DNA of 64,000 nt, from the NCBI GenBank assembly GCA_002803225.1, contig NXFV01000942.1:23527-87526 (forward strand), read 5' to 3'. The stretch comes from Gamarada debralockiae. Taxonomy: Eukaryota > Ascomycota > Leotiomycetes > Helotiales > Hyphodiscaceae. The position numbers and the translations under genes are program-made. Shown here one piece after another: positions 1 to 12,652 of the stretch (the first letter of the stretch is position 1; each line of letters opens with the position of its first letter). A model generated the notes under the pieces. The model made no database searches. It was not told where the DNA came from and worked only from the letters and a program-made list of their open reading frames with translations.

Positions 1-887
1 TCGTACAGCATATAAGATTAGACTACCCCTCCCCCTTTGGATTCCTCAGTTATCGATCTACCTAGCAAATATACGCATATTTACCCGCGAATATCGTCCC
101 AACTGACGCTAGATTATTAAAATTGTGAAACTAAAGCATGAATGGATGGGGCGGTGCCTCTCTTCGCCTGCTGAATGACGCATTTGGTATCCAAATAGTT
201 AAAGAAATGTTTGACTATACTTAATTCGCTTTTACACCTGGATTCCGTCACTAGCAATTATGTTTCTGGTACTGTACTGTAAGCTCAGGTATTGAGAATG
301 CTAAAATTTGGCGCTACTGTAGAGGAAATAATGAAAAGATGACCTGGAGTCCGCGCTACTAGGCCGTCCACGGTTCGGTTAGCTGTGATACTTCTGGCTG
401 TGGCGGAATTGGGTATAGCGTGCTTTTATATAAAATACTGTAATATCACTAGCGTGGCCATTAATACAGGACCATGTAAGCATGCTAAGCTCTCGCTAGA
501 AAGCTTGGCATTTTATACATATATATTCCTTTGTCCGGATAAATTCGGCATGTACATTTCTTTTGCTTCATGCCTTAAGAGCTTGGAAACAGTATTCTTT
601 CTGAATAGAAATTTTATACTATAGCCCCGAAATTGAGAACAGGCCGATACTCGTGATAAAGTAGGGGGCAAATGGTCAAGGTAGCTTTTGACGTCATCAA
701 CGGGAAGACTAATAGCATGACCAAGACCGAGGTATTTTTTCGTTGAAGATAGAATCCTTATAGAGGAATAACTCAAGAATAATAGTATACTAACTATAAC
801 GATGTTTACTCACGTGAAAAAACTTAAGACCTTTATACTATAGATTCGTCTCGGCACAGTGGGTGTCTCGCCACGTAGGGAGGGACG
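1..887. other. Intergenic region, no gene recognised
   Basis: No reading frame here resembles a known family. Two short open frames (385-624 + and 513-776 -) overlap on opposite strands and lack recognisable motifs. Base composition is moderately AT-rich. The last part (about 780-887) lies downstream of the CorA-like gene and probably carries its 3' UTR. Confidence 0.5.
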
Positions 888-3800
888 TTACTCCTTCACC
901 TTCATCATTGTCCTCTCAATATAATCCCTCATAGTCTCATACTTATACCCAATCACCAACGCCAAGATCACTACCACAGCCGTAACCGGTAGTGCCACGA
1001 TCCAAAACAACGACTGATTCGTCGCCTGGTTCCTAATATCGCTAGTATTCATGCCCAAGAAACTGGCCACAAAACTCAGTGGCAGAAAGACCAGCGTCAC
1101 TATCGTAAACACCAGGATCGCCTTCCCATGATCATCGTCATTGATCTCGACACTCGTTTTGTTGTCTTCTATCAGACGCTGTACTTGCTGCAGTAATTGG
1201 GAGAGTTGTGCTATCTCTTGCCAATATTTCTTTTGGTACTGCAGGACCAAATCACGCTCCGGTCGAACATTGAGACGCGAGTCTCGGTGGTATTATGGAA
1301 GCTTTGTGGATCGAGTACTTTTAGTAAGTCTGTTTGAAGATTGTATTGCTCGTCTTTGGTTTGGAGGATAGCTCCTATCTCTTCCTCAACGTATTTGAGA
1401 GAACGGAGGAGTCGGCGTCTGAGGTATTGGCTAACCTGAAAGGACCACAACAGCGTAAAAATGTGATACCCCGACTTCGAACTTTAGAATGCTACTTACC
1501 AGGCGAGTAATATATTCTTTGTACACTTCGAGAACCTTCTTGGACTCTGTTCCAGAGTGGAGATTCTTCAGGACCATTGTTAAGATGTACTGCGGTCCTA
1601 CTGCCTCGTACCTTTTTACACTGTGCGTGTAGTCTTGCGTTCGAATCATCAACGTCAGATCGAACCTTCCCTTGTCTACCGCTTCCTCAACGTCATAGCC
1701 AATGTGTTGAAGGGACATGACTTTAAAGTCGACCTCGTCATCATCAGAGGGCCTCCAGTCTGGAGCAATCCAGAATTCACTGTGTTCTGTGACAATCTGA
1801 AGGACATGTGAAGCGTATATAAGAAGTAGTGCTAGCTTTGAGAACGCTATAACAAGTGCCTTGGGAAGCCGATATCGCGGATTGTGATCCATGCCAAGCG
1901 TGCATACTCCGTCGCGGATTTCTTGGATGCCCTTATGTATGACATTCAAAAGATTTCCGCACTTCCTTAATATTTTCATGTGTTGTTCGCAGCGCCTTCT
2001 GTCAGACAGAGCTTCGTGTTTTTTAATCCAAGGCAAGGTATCATTGTCAGGTGGTTGCCTGTCAGAAGGAAAGTGCTCTTTCAGGAGATGATTGGAAGCA
2101 TCATCCCGTTTTTTATATGGGAACTTCTTCTTGCATTCCGAGCACCTATTCAAAGGTACTGAAAGAGGTCGGAGATGCTTGTTTTCCATGAACTCGGATT
2201 TCTCGATATCTTCAATAACCCAGACCGTGCCCTGGTTGGTATACAATCGCGAGATCAAATTATGCTTCTGAGCTTCGTCGACAATCTATTGAAATGTAAG
2301 AAATCTTGGAATGTCTTCAAAAACACAGGAAGTTATTATTACCTTGATAATCTTCTTCAATGAACCATAGTATCGGTCAATGACTTGATGAGAATAACTT
2401 GGTGGAACGAAGCATTCGAGAAGTTCGTTTGCTGTGGTTGAGAATTGGTGAAGTCTTTTCTCATACTCTAACACTTCCTTCCGTTCGCCAACCGGTTCAT
2501 TGGCCGGTCCAGCATTCAAAAAAACTCCAGCGGGTTCGTGCTTAGATCTGGCAGCTGGTGTGCCATCTTTTGGCTCGCCACCACCCCGTTTATCTTCTGG
2601 TACAGGACGAGGCTGATCCTGAATGTTAAATACCGCGTCTGTTCGATTAGCTGACTCCATTGCTCTGAACAATTTGACATGATGACCCGACTTGTCCGTC
2701 AAGAGAGAATTATAGACACGCTCCAGAACTTCCTTAAGGCTGGAATCACCGCCTTCTCTTTGACTATTGTTGTTGCCTTTGTTGCTGTTTGGCGTGCGCG
2801 GAGGGCCCCTCACGCTACTCATGTGTGGTTCACGGAAATCATTCTGGCCAACAAAATCTTTGCTCTGGACATTGCTAAGTCGAGGCTCGTCCATAACCTC
2901 TCTCGATTCGATAGGAGGCCACATCAGTATCGGCAAGACCGAAGGCTTCATCGGTGGCATTGGACGAGAAGATTTAAACGATCCAGATCTCCGTTCCCTT
3001 TGGGAATTGCTCGTTCTTTCAAATGACTTCCGGGTGTCTGACGAGTTGGATCTACCCTGCTTAGCCCTCGATTTATTGGGTCTTGATTTCGTCTTTGACT
3101 CTTCCGGCCTGGCAGCGTTGCTGTCATCATTGACACTGACAGCAGGTACGTTCTCCTTTTTCCTTTTCAGGATGTAATAGATATCTGGCTCAATTGCGTC
3201 ATTGTTTGCTGAGTTGGAAACGATATGATCGGCCGCAGGACGGCCGCGACTGCGCCGATAAGGAGGTGGCCTTCGCCCCGGCTGGATACCATCGCTCAAG
3301 TATTTATCCGTTTCCATCCGTGGGTCTTCAAAATGCGTTTCTTCATATCTAGGACGGATATCTATCGTCTCACGCCTTCTGATGTCTGTGTAAGAATATT
3401 GAGGAGGAGGGTCGTCTCGTTTTGGCTCTCGCAGTCCCCGTGTTCGAACCATAGCGCTTTGGGGATCCTCAATGAAAGAAGAGTTCCGTCGTGGTGGTGG
3501 AAGTAGACCTCGTATAGACTGGTAAGAAATTTCATTCCGCGGTCTTGTCCGCGATGGTCCAGAAAGTGACAAAGGACGCCCGACTCGAACAAGAGCTTGC
3601 TGCGTTTCATACGGAATCAGTGCCATGCTGTTGTCCGTAGGATAACTCGGGCGAAGCTCTCGCTCGGGATTTGAATCATAGTTGTCGGGTTCAGCTAATA
3701 TCAGTTGTTCAGATGATTCAGTATTGATTGTGGCTTGGTGGTTGAAAAGCTTATTTCTATTAGCATCTTTTGTAGCACTTGAGTCCTCGTGGTTGTTTGG

Positions 3801-6134
3801 AGACGCTCTTTCGGGGCCGTATTCCTTCTCCTTCCCTTTAGCATGGGGTTGATGAGTTCCTACTGTCCCATATGGTCTCTCGTTGCCGTGTGCAGTTACC
3901 CTTGCACCCAGAACTCGGTTTTCGTTTTGGAAGCGGCGGCGATCTTCGTAAACGACTGGCCTTCCGTATTGAGACATCTTACGTATGGGATCTATTGTTG
4001 ATCTACGGCGAAGCTGTGGTGGTATAACACTGTAATGTGCACCCCGTCCATATTGTCTATCCCTTGTAAATTGCCGCTGAACGCGAGGGTATATCACATT
4101 CCGCCTTCGTACCATAGGTTGTCGGAAGTGCTGTAAGTAGTAGTCATCTTCGGAATCGGAATCATGATCGGTAGAATCTTCCTTGAAGTGAATAAATATG
4201 TCAATGAACGGCGACTCCTCGGAGGCAAGGATTATGGGCCATTGTGAAGCGTTTAGTGTCTGCTTGTCTTTCATAAAGAGATCAAACTCATTCTTGACGA
4301 TATGACGAGGACCTAGTTCGCACTGTGTATAGACTAGTTCTTCCAGTTCCTGTGCCAGCAAAACCAAATCTTAGCAGGGCTACTTAGAATTTTGAGTCTA
4401 CATAGATGAAGGTCTCCCATGAATCACGAGATTCATTAATTTATGATGCAGGATTCGAGAAGTTCTTAATAGAGTGCATTTTCCAGAGTTACCTGCTTGC
4501 AATGGCAAAGTACGAGTAAAACCTCTCAAAGGAGACCGAGGCACGACCAAAAAAGCTTTCATGCCGGTCTCTAGAACTGTGAATTATATAAAAATGTGAA
4601 CTTACAAACCACGTCTTGCACTGATCAAGAGGGAAGAAGAACAGTCGATCATATGGATCTCTTACTCGAAGGACGGAAGGGCCTCTCCCATCACTCGATG
4701 TCAATTTTTGAATCTTGATATTTTCGCCTCGCATGCTGGTGGATGATTCAGTAGAGTAAGTGATCAGAACATCTACAATCGAATTAGAGCATAGACGATA
4801 ATATCTGACTCCATGAAACTTGCCTGACCCTATGACAATTGACCAGACTTGCGCGACGCCTATGGCTTTGTCGACACGATTTGGGCGGTCAAGCTTGCTT
4901 ACTGTTTGCTCCGCATCCCTAAGTTTTGTTGACTCCAATGGGTACATGGTTTGTAAAAGGCCCCGGGGATAGTGGAAGGGGGAATGCCGTTGCTGCGGCG
5001 GCCCTTGGAAAGCGAAAAATGGGAAATTGATGAAAGTGCAATGACGATCTGGCTTTCTGGCTGTTGGTTTACCAATGCTATGACTCTCCCCTCGGAGAAA
5101 CGATTGCGTCGAGATAGAATCCGTGAACGTAAGACTTCTCTGCCCTCTCTGCGACTTTACGAAGCAGAGAACGGGCAATTATTCGGTCATCGTTGTTCAA
5201 ATCCGGGGTCTGTTTGATAAGATCCTAACTGGTCATGTCAGCAAGCGGTACGGCATAGAGTACGACATCCATGTGTACTCACCTCGAGAGACTTGATGCT
5301 CATATTCTCTTGTTGTAGATGGCTAAAAAGCATGTTAATACGTAGTACATGTTGGTTGAGGAACACCCACATCCATCGAAGATTTGGAGTTTTGCCTGGA
5401 TCATCCTTCGAATTCTTGGTCAGTATGATCTTTTCGACCTCCGCTTCGTCGGTAAAGCCGCGCGATGTCTCTATAAATAGAGTCTTTGGCGCTATGAAAG
5501 CAGACTCGGTTCCTCTGTCGTTCCAGTCCGGCTCCTTTTCATCAACTAAATTGACATCAATACTAAGAGGATTGCCTTGCCTGTCAAAAGGAGGCATGTG
5601 TGGTGAAGCGTGGTACGGTCTGGGGTAATTCTCGAGGATCACTGGAGCAGGCAGGGGAGATATTTCCTCCGGGTAGAACCTATCCATTCCAGAACCGGGG
5701 CCGTAATATGCTCCATAACCGTACTCCTGATGACGATCCCTCCCAAAATAAGGCCGATTCCTAGGAAGAGACTCAGAACGGCCTCTGACTCGCTCCCAGG
5801 ATCCTTCTCGTGAATAATAACCCCCTCCGGGATTGACAACGCGAGGACGGCCGCGATCAAACGGGCTGGAATCTCTGCCGTGTTCCCCATACGATGGTGA
5901 GCTCTCCCTAGGAAATCCTTCCGCATGTGGGTTTCTGCTTCGAATGCGCCGATTGAGCGAATCGTCGCTGTCGTAGTCACTACGGCCATCGTTACCATAG
6001 TAATAGCCACTCTCCTCGCCAGGATAGCGGCGAGGAAGGTGTACCTGTACAGAGGGGCCATTCCCATGTCTTCCTCCTATCTGCCTGTTAATAAACTCAT
6101 CGTCATCCTCATCGTCACCAACCCAGGCATTCAT
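888..6134 (-). CDS. CorA-like Mg2+ transporter-family multidomain protein (8 exons)
   Basis: My model is complement(join(888..1238,1277..1435,1500..2285,2343..4349,4606..4772,4824..5052,5102..5209,5283..6134)), which stays in frame for 1,552 aa. The C-terminus has two hydrophobic helices with FLGMN between them, a CorA-type GMN-like signature, so it is probably a divalent-cation channel relative. The N-terminal part is acidic and Arg/Ser/Tyr-rich, followed by a conserved region with YVHG and WSIVIGSDVLI, then about 670 aa of low-complexity, probably disordered sequence. A single C2H2-like finger (CSEC..HLLKEH) lies between this insert and the channel domain. This mosaic is known from fungal CorA-like proteins whose function is poorly defined. 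The start is the first ATG of an open frame reading MNAWVGDDEDD. One intron (4773..4823) is GC-AG, one (1239..1276) is only 38 nt, and one (5053..5101) has weak sites. Ion specificity is not inferred. Confidence 0.82.
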
Positions 6135-6368
6135 CCTGACAAGGCTGCGCAATCAGCCTCAGTCGTTTGGCTTGACTAAGGTTTCGTGACGGTGGGAGCG
6201 CAGCTTCGGATATCGCAATCTGTTGTTTCTATGGGGAAAAAGTCGAAAATCGATGACCATTGAGCAGTAGTGATAGCAAGAGAGAAGAGGTGTAGTCTTG
6301 GTCGGCGGTGATGCTTCTTCAACTCGCAATCTTGCAGCCTCAAGCCGCACTTACCAATGGCGGCGAAT

Positions 6369-6413
6369 CACGTGTGTCTATATCACGTGACGTTTCCAGT
6401 CAATGATCACGTG
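6369..6413. promoter_or_regulatory. Three CACGTG palindromes upstream of the CorA-like gene
   Basis: CACGTG occurs at 6369-6374, 6384-6389 and 6408-6413, the last two inside longer palindromes (TCACGTGA and ATCACGTGAT). The block lies 235-280 bp upstream of the CorA-like start codon. CACGTG is the known E-box core of fungal bHLH factors such as Cbf1. Binding here is inference from motif clustering only. Confidence 0.45.
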
Positions 6414-7527
6414 ATATTAGCTAAGGATAAAAGTTATTAGCAACGCAGGTTTACATAAGCGTATTGACGCGCTCTGTGGCACAGGTGTCGATTCATGAAT
6501 TTGAGTTATCATATTGAGACTACAGTTATTGATACATATATTGAGCATCAGAACGATAGGCAGCAGTAGGCTACAGCACTACAAATTAGGTACCCTTTTC
6601 CTGTCACGATGTGTCAATCATGTGACTCAACCGTCACATGTCCCACGCTAACAAAGTGTTAAAATATAGGTAGAGCATGAATGGATACTGAGCGATGGTG
6701 GGAGCAGAGCTCCTTATATATACAGAATGTGGAGTTGATGCCTGAGTGTCAACATAATAGATATTAAGGGAGCTTTTATAATTTATGAAGAGTAAATATT
6801 TTTGCTCTTTTGAGTTCAATATTTAATGAGTTTTCTTATAGAGAAAATAGGGTATTTTTGAAAGAAGTTTTTAAAATGGCTTCCTGTTAACACGGTAATG
6901 ACCCTGTAGAGCAACAGGTACAAGTTAGGCAGTGGTAAAAAGGTAGTATATTAAAACTAAAAATATTCTGTTTAGCCAGTCACATGACGTAGGTAGTGAT
7001 ACACTAGTGCAACTGCACTCCTACATAGTAGGGTGTTCTAACACTTACTTAAATTGCTTATAATTAAGAGGTTTATAGTATTTGGATTAAAGTTGGTTTT
7101 GTTATTAATTTACAAAGTAGGTGAGTTCTGGTGTGATTTTCGATGATTTAAGTACCGCTGTTCCACGAGCTAGCACACCCCCTGGTGAATCCTTCCAACA
7201 GTCGGAATTCCTAAGGCATAAAGGCGGCCATAAACTCTGCTATGAGTCGTCAAATAGTTTTAGCGATTGGAAGTTCCCACACATGCCCTAATATACTCAA
7301 AACATCAGGAGTATTAGCGACTCATGGGTGCCGGACGCCGGAGAGGTACTGGACTGCACAGGGGTAGGCCGTGATGCAATGCTATGGACATGGTCTGAAG
7401 CAGTTCAGACAGTAAGTTTCTTCTACAGTGTACTGCCAGTTCCTGAATCATTGAAACAAGTGGACAATTCGCTACTATAGATCTAGCGCAAGACCAACTG
7501 GTGGAAACCCCCAATCCTCGCTTAATG
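6414..7527. other. AT-rich intergenic stretch
   Basis: About 1.1 kb of AT-rich sequence with many stops in all frames. No family is recognisable in either strand. It resembles the repeat-derived islands elsewhere in the window, but no transposon domain can be read here. Confidence 0.5.
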
Positions 7528-7593
7528 TAATAGTCGGGCTAAACCACTCCTGCAGGGAAGGGCCTCTACAGGAGTGGTTTAGCCCGACTATTA
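7528..7593. repeat. Perfect 25-bp inverted repeat with 16-bp spacer
   Basis: The arms 7528-7552 and 7569-7593 are perfect reverse complements, beginning TAATAGTCGGG and ending CCCGACTATTA. Sequence just outside is also partly symmetric (gcttaa on the left, aagc on the right). The structure could be head-to-head terminal inverted repeats left by a MITE/DNA transposon, or a transcribed hairpin. No coding sequence surrounds it. Confidence 0.85.
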
Positions 7594-7952
7594 AGCAATG
7601 AGACAGAAACTCGAAAAGAGTGCAAAAAAAGTATTTCGTCCGACACCTGTGTGATTCGAGGGGAGCGGCAATCGATGATCACAGTTTTCTAAGTTGGAAG
7701 AGGGTAAATCAAATTCCCGGAGATAGATAATTTGTACAAGCATCAGATCTTCATTTTATATTCCATCGACCTACTTCATAGCTACCATAATCAGACAATA
7801 AGATAAAATTCTTAGATAGAAAAGAAAGAGGGTATTGAGATCTGAAACGATATACAAAAACAACATCGACGAAGTCCGGTATTGAAGCCCGAAGGAAAAC
7901 ACCAAGAACACCGATCTCCAATGCCGCTAAAACATCCAACAGACCCAAGATA

Positions 7953-8971
7953 TCACGCAGTTTTGGCACCCATATTTTGACTCCACGCCTCATCAGCACT
8001 CTCATCCTTCCCCGCCGCCCCAACAATAAACTCCAATACCTTGCTGACACGATCATTCAAAATGCCAGCGCGGCCCATCTGTTCAGTAGGCGTAATACCA
8101 GCAGCCTGCAAACCCGCCGCTTTGGCCCTCCAAGCCTTCTCCTCCCTTTGTTTCAGCGCACGATCAACCCTCATCGGCACAGCGAGTGTAACCCTCACCA
8201 GATGAATCGTCAATCGCGCCCTACCCACAACATCCAGATACCCTAATCCCATGAGTCTCTTCTGAACTCTATGGATCCTTCCCAATTCAATATATATCAA
8301 CAAAGCATACGTCCTGGTCGTCAAGACCAGTTCGCGTATTCTAATGAAACTCCGCTCGACATTTATGACGACTTCTTCGGAGACCAAGTTCGGGTATTGC
8401 CCGTGCAAGGATTCGAGCCATCGTCGCACAATCTGAAAATCGCCGGTCATGAACTCATGTAGGATTGCTTCGACGGCGCTGCGGAACGTGTATTCGCCGC
8501 CTAGAAAGGTGGTTTTGTCAGGAAGTTGAGAGGAGGTAGGTTTGCTGGCTCGGTCATAGGTTCGGCGAGCAGAGGGCGATTTGAGGATATCGAATGCGAA
8601 GCCAAGGCGTTGAAATGCACTATAGACGTTAGAGAGGGCGTAATTGCAGTATTTCGGAACTGACCTGGTGGATTGTGGATGGAATGGCGGTTTATCTGGA
8701 TGGCAGATTTTGGATCGCTCGAGGTAACATCGTCGCAATTCAGCTGCAGAGGCAGAGTGTGTTGCGCCGAGGATTTTATACAACTGATTGGAATTAGCAT
8801 ATCGTGATTTCGACTCATAGAGGGAGAATATACATCTTCTTCGTGGAGAATGTCTATGGGGGATGTTAGAAGAGGCAATCACATGTCACGGGCTTCACAG
8901 CGCTCACCTTGAATTATGTCATCCTTTTGATCAAGAATGGCGCTCTGTGTCTGATGACTGTCATCAGACAT
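7953..8971 (-). CDS. DnaJ (Hsp40) domain protein, 4 exons
   Basis: Model complement(join(7953..8619,8665..8783,8834..8853,8908..8971)) gives 289 aa in frame. Splicing joins DILHEED to LYKILGA, which opens a J domain, and the HPD tripeptide that activates Hsp70 ATPase is at residues 56-58. The insert between HPD and the last J-domain helix is shorter than it looks in genomic DNA because a 45-nt intron (branch CTAAC) sits there. The remaining about 180 aa is a helical, basic region without Gly/Phe-rich or zinc-binding modules, so this is a type III J protein with an unknown client. A 20-nt exon (8834-8853) is required for the frame. It is divergently transcribed from FIG4 across about 395 bp. 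Confidence 0.85.
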
Positions 8972-9366
8972 GGCGATATGATAGACGCATTAGAGAAGCA
9001 GAGAAAGATAGGACATATTTTTGAAGATATATTATAAATAAGAAGGGAGAGAAGACCCTCGGCCAGAAGGGATAAAATTTGGACTTTGGTGGTGGTGTTT
9101 GGGGTCTGTAGCGTGCATTCACATTCACATGGAAATTTGAAATCTGGGCTTTATCACACGTGAAAACAGGGGTAAACTGTGTGGGGGTAATCGGGCGGGA
9201 AGTGGCGGCCTTGATGCCTCACAATTTCTACTTCTGACATCACTGATGCCATTTCCGATTGTTGACATCAAACTCGATACGGATAACGAAAAACACCATT
9301 CCGATACTCCTCCAACGCCCTGACGATACCGACATGACAATACGATAACCTCAACTCCTCGCCATC

Positions 9367-12300
9367 ATGGCAAGCACGGAACAAGATGCCCCACCAAGAG
9401 GGCGCTCTCCTGGCCCAATCGACAGCGCCCACGTCCATTTCGATGCACCAAGCATAACTGGACAGTCATCCACCGACAATGCCTCTAGATCAACTTCCGC
9501 CATGACCTCTCCATTGAGTGTGGACTTCAAACACGATCAGGATGATCAAGGACTTTCTAAGTTCCCGCCCATTCACCGCCCCCCTCCAAGCTCCGACACC
9601 AAACGACCAGCACCTCATGGCGAAGAAGCAGATGGCGAGGAACCCGAAGTCTGCAAACCCTTCGAACGAACCACAAGTCCAGAGTCAGATATGAAGAGGA
9701 ACAAAGGTGCGGAATATGAGAAGGTGGGGGATCAGGGAGTCTGCAAGATGCATGAATTCTCGCTGTACGAGACCGCCACCAGATACTACATTGTTGGAGG
9801 AGATGTGATGGACGAACGGTTCAGGATCTTGAAGATTGATAGGACGGCAGACACTGGGAATCTAAGCATTGCCGAGGACGAGATCGTATACACGAAGAAG
9901 GAGATGAGTCAGTTGCTGAACGCCATCGATGACGGGAATAAGAGCACTGGAGGCATGAAACTGCGATGCAGCACATGGGGCCTCCTGGGATTCATACGAT
10001 TTACGGGTGCATATTACATGCTACTCATCACCAAGAGAAGTCAGGTTGCTATGATCGGGGGCCATTTCGTTTACCAAGTGGATGGCACAGAATTGGTCCC
10101 ATTGACCACCGGTACAAATTCCCGATTCAAGCCGGATATAAAGAATACGGAAGAGGCACGATTTCTTAGCATTCTGAACAATTTAGACCTAACGAGGTCT
10201 TTCTACTTTAGCTATTCTTACGATATCACTCGCACATTACAGCATAACATCTGTATGGAAAGGGAGGCCATTGCGAAGGGTATTACTTATCCACACGCCC
10301 AAGACTATAACTCGATGTTTGTGTGGAACAGCTACCTCCTACAGCCTGCAACTACGGCATTGAAGAACACATTTGATTGGTGTCTACCGGTCATACATGG
10401 CTACATTGATCAAGCTGGTACGTCAAAATCCGATTCGTCCGGATTTGGCTAATCAGACAAAGCTCTTTCGATCTATGGACGTACAGTTTACATCACAATA
10501 GTAGCAAGACGGTCTAGATACTTTGCAGGAGCTCGTTTTCTGAAGCGAGGAGCGAATGATTTGGTATGCTACCTGTCTTCTCTACAAAGGTATCCACTGA
10601 CTCGAATAGGGATATGTTGCAAATGATGTCGAGACTGAACAAATTGTCTCCGAAGTTCTCACAACCTCCTTCCATGCACCAGGCCCAAAGCTCTTCGCAA
10701 ATCCAAACTATACTTCCTACGTCCAACATCGAGGCAGCATCCCTTTGTATTGGACACAAGACAACACTGGCGTTACACCGAAACCTCCTATTGAGCTCAA
10801 CCTCGTTGATCCATTCTACAGTGCCGCTGCGTTGCATTTTGATAACCTCTTTGAAAGATACGGCGCGCCAGTCTATGTCCTCAACCTAGTGAAAGCTCGA
10901 GAACGAACCCCTCGAGAATCGAAACTCCTCCAAGAATTTACAAACGCTATCAACTATCTCAACCAATTCCTCCCCACTGACAAGATAATCATCCACAAAG
11001 CCTGGGATATGTCTCGGGCCTCCAAGTCTCGAGACCAGGACGTGATTGGCACTCTCGAGAATATTGCTGAAGAAGTCGTAACCACCACAGGCTTCTTCCA
11101 CAACGGAGATGGCCAAACAACAATCCCTTCTATCCAGAATGGCATTGCACGAACTAACTGCATCGACTGTCTCGACCGAACCAATGCAGCACAATTCGTG
11201 ATCGGCAAGCGAGCCCTAGGCTACCAACTCCACGCACTGGGAATAATCTCTGGGACAACAATATCCTACGATACAGACGCTGTGAATATGTTTACACACA
11301 TGTACCATGATCACGGTGACACAATAGCCATCCAATACGGGGGTTCCCAACTCGTGAATACAATGGAAACGTATCGCAAGATCAACCAATGGACGAGTCA
11401 TTCCAGGGATATGGTCGAGAGTTTCAAACGGTACTACAACAACTCATTCTTGGACGGCCAGCGCCAGGAAGCGTATAATCTCTTCCTCGGGAACTACATC
11501 TTTACGCAAGGCCAGCCCATGCTCTGGGATCTAGCTACAGACTATTACCTCCACCACGCGGATCCGCGCGCATGGTCCGGGAAAGCAAGACGCTCATACA
11601 TCAAATGGTACAACCCCGCAAACCTCGAAACACGAACCCTTCCTTATGTCGCCAAGCCTCGCGGTCCCGCTGCGGGAAAGCCACTAGGCTTCTTTGACGA
11701 CTACTGGCTCGAATACTACAAGCCCCTTACTGTTTCGAGCTTCCTGAAGACGTTCTCGTATCCGGGGAAGATGAATTCGACGTTCAAATACATGCCGCAT
11801 CGACCGACAGTCGAAGGGCGGTACGATCTCTCCCCCTTCAAAGTCCGCACGGAACTGGATCAAGATGTGCCGGAGAAGAAAGTCGTTAAGAAAGAAGTCA
11901 CGATTCTGGATCCCGCGGACGGCGAACAGCCCCCTCCATCTGTGGACGACGATAACATGTCAATTAGGAGTGGGATGACGAAACGGATTTCTATTCAACG
12001 CTGGCTACAGCCTATCCATGAGAGAGACCTCGGCGTGCATCATGGGATCATGAAGGAAAGAACGGAGGAGGTGGTGCAAAAGGAGAAAGAGAAGAAGAAA
12101 CTTACGCCACTGGATAAATCCAAAGCCGCACAGTGGACGTTCACGCAAGTCGTGCATGAATCGCTCAATCCGTCAGTGAATGAGCAAGAAGAAGAAGATT
12201 ATGCGAGGTATATCTCGCATCCACAGACTTTACCGCTGGTGGTGAGCACGGAAGTACCGGCTGAGATTGATGGGGAGTATCTTGATTATGTGAACGGAGC

Positions 12301-12487
12301 TTGGAGGGATGGTGGAGGTATTGTTTTGGAGGGCAGAGAGGAGGATTTGGCTGAATACGCGGACTTCTTGACTGTGGCGGAAAATCCCCTTACAGTGACA
12401 GAGGAAGATGCGCCGAAGAAGAGGTATAAGGCTTATAGGAAGTGGTTGCTTGGGAAAAGCTTGTTCAAGCAGCAGCCTATTGACTGA
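9367..12487 (+). CDS. FIG4: SAC-domain polyphosphoinositide phosphatase Fig4
   Basis: Model join(9367..10417,10457..10563,10610..12487) encodes 1,011 aa. It contains a complete Sac phosphatase domain: the segment [11 protein letters not shown], typical of Fig4, lies just after the second intron, and the CX5RT catalytic loop reads CIDCLDRT from residue 570. Fig4 dephosphorylates PI(3,5)P2 and works with the PIKfyve/Fab1 kinase and the Vac14 scaffold on vacuolar/endosomal membranes. The N-terminal about 120 aa is Pro/Ser-rich and probably disordered. The C-terminal 250 aa is charged and variable. For the first intron, an acceptor CAG at 10456 gives the best match, while AAG at 10462 also keeps frame. 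No damage is seen. Confidence 0.93.
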
Positions 12488-12652
12488 TGCATTTTAGGAA
12501 TTCATTTGCACGGAGTAGGTTTGGCGATTTGGCGAGTGGGGAGTTGGGTATTATGTATTTGTGGCGTTGGAGGGATTATAACAATAGATACCCATGTCGA
12601 ATAGATAGATCGATTATGAAGACGAATGTTATTTTGGTGTGTTTTGCTACAA

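Noticed and set aside
1239..1276. Frameshift near 1,270 in the CorA-like gene
   Set aside because: A 38-nt intron with a good CTGCAG acceptor joins the two frames in phase 0.
5053..5101. Frameshift in the CorA-like gene near 5,090
   Set aside because: A 49-nt intron (gtttct donor, AAG acceptor) restores the family-like frame from YVHGFYLDAI to PDRHCTFINF, and the whole 1,552-aa model then stays in frame.
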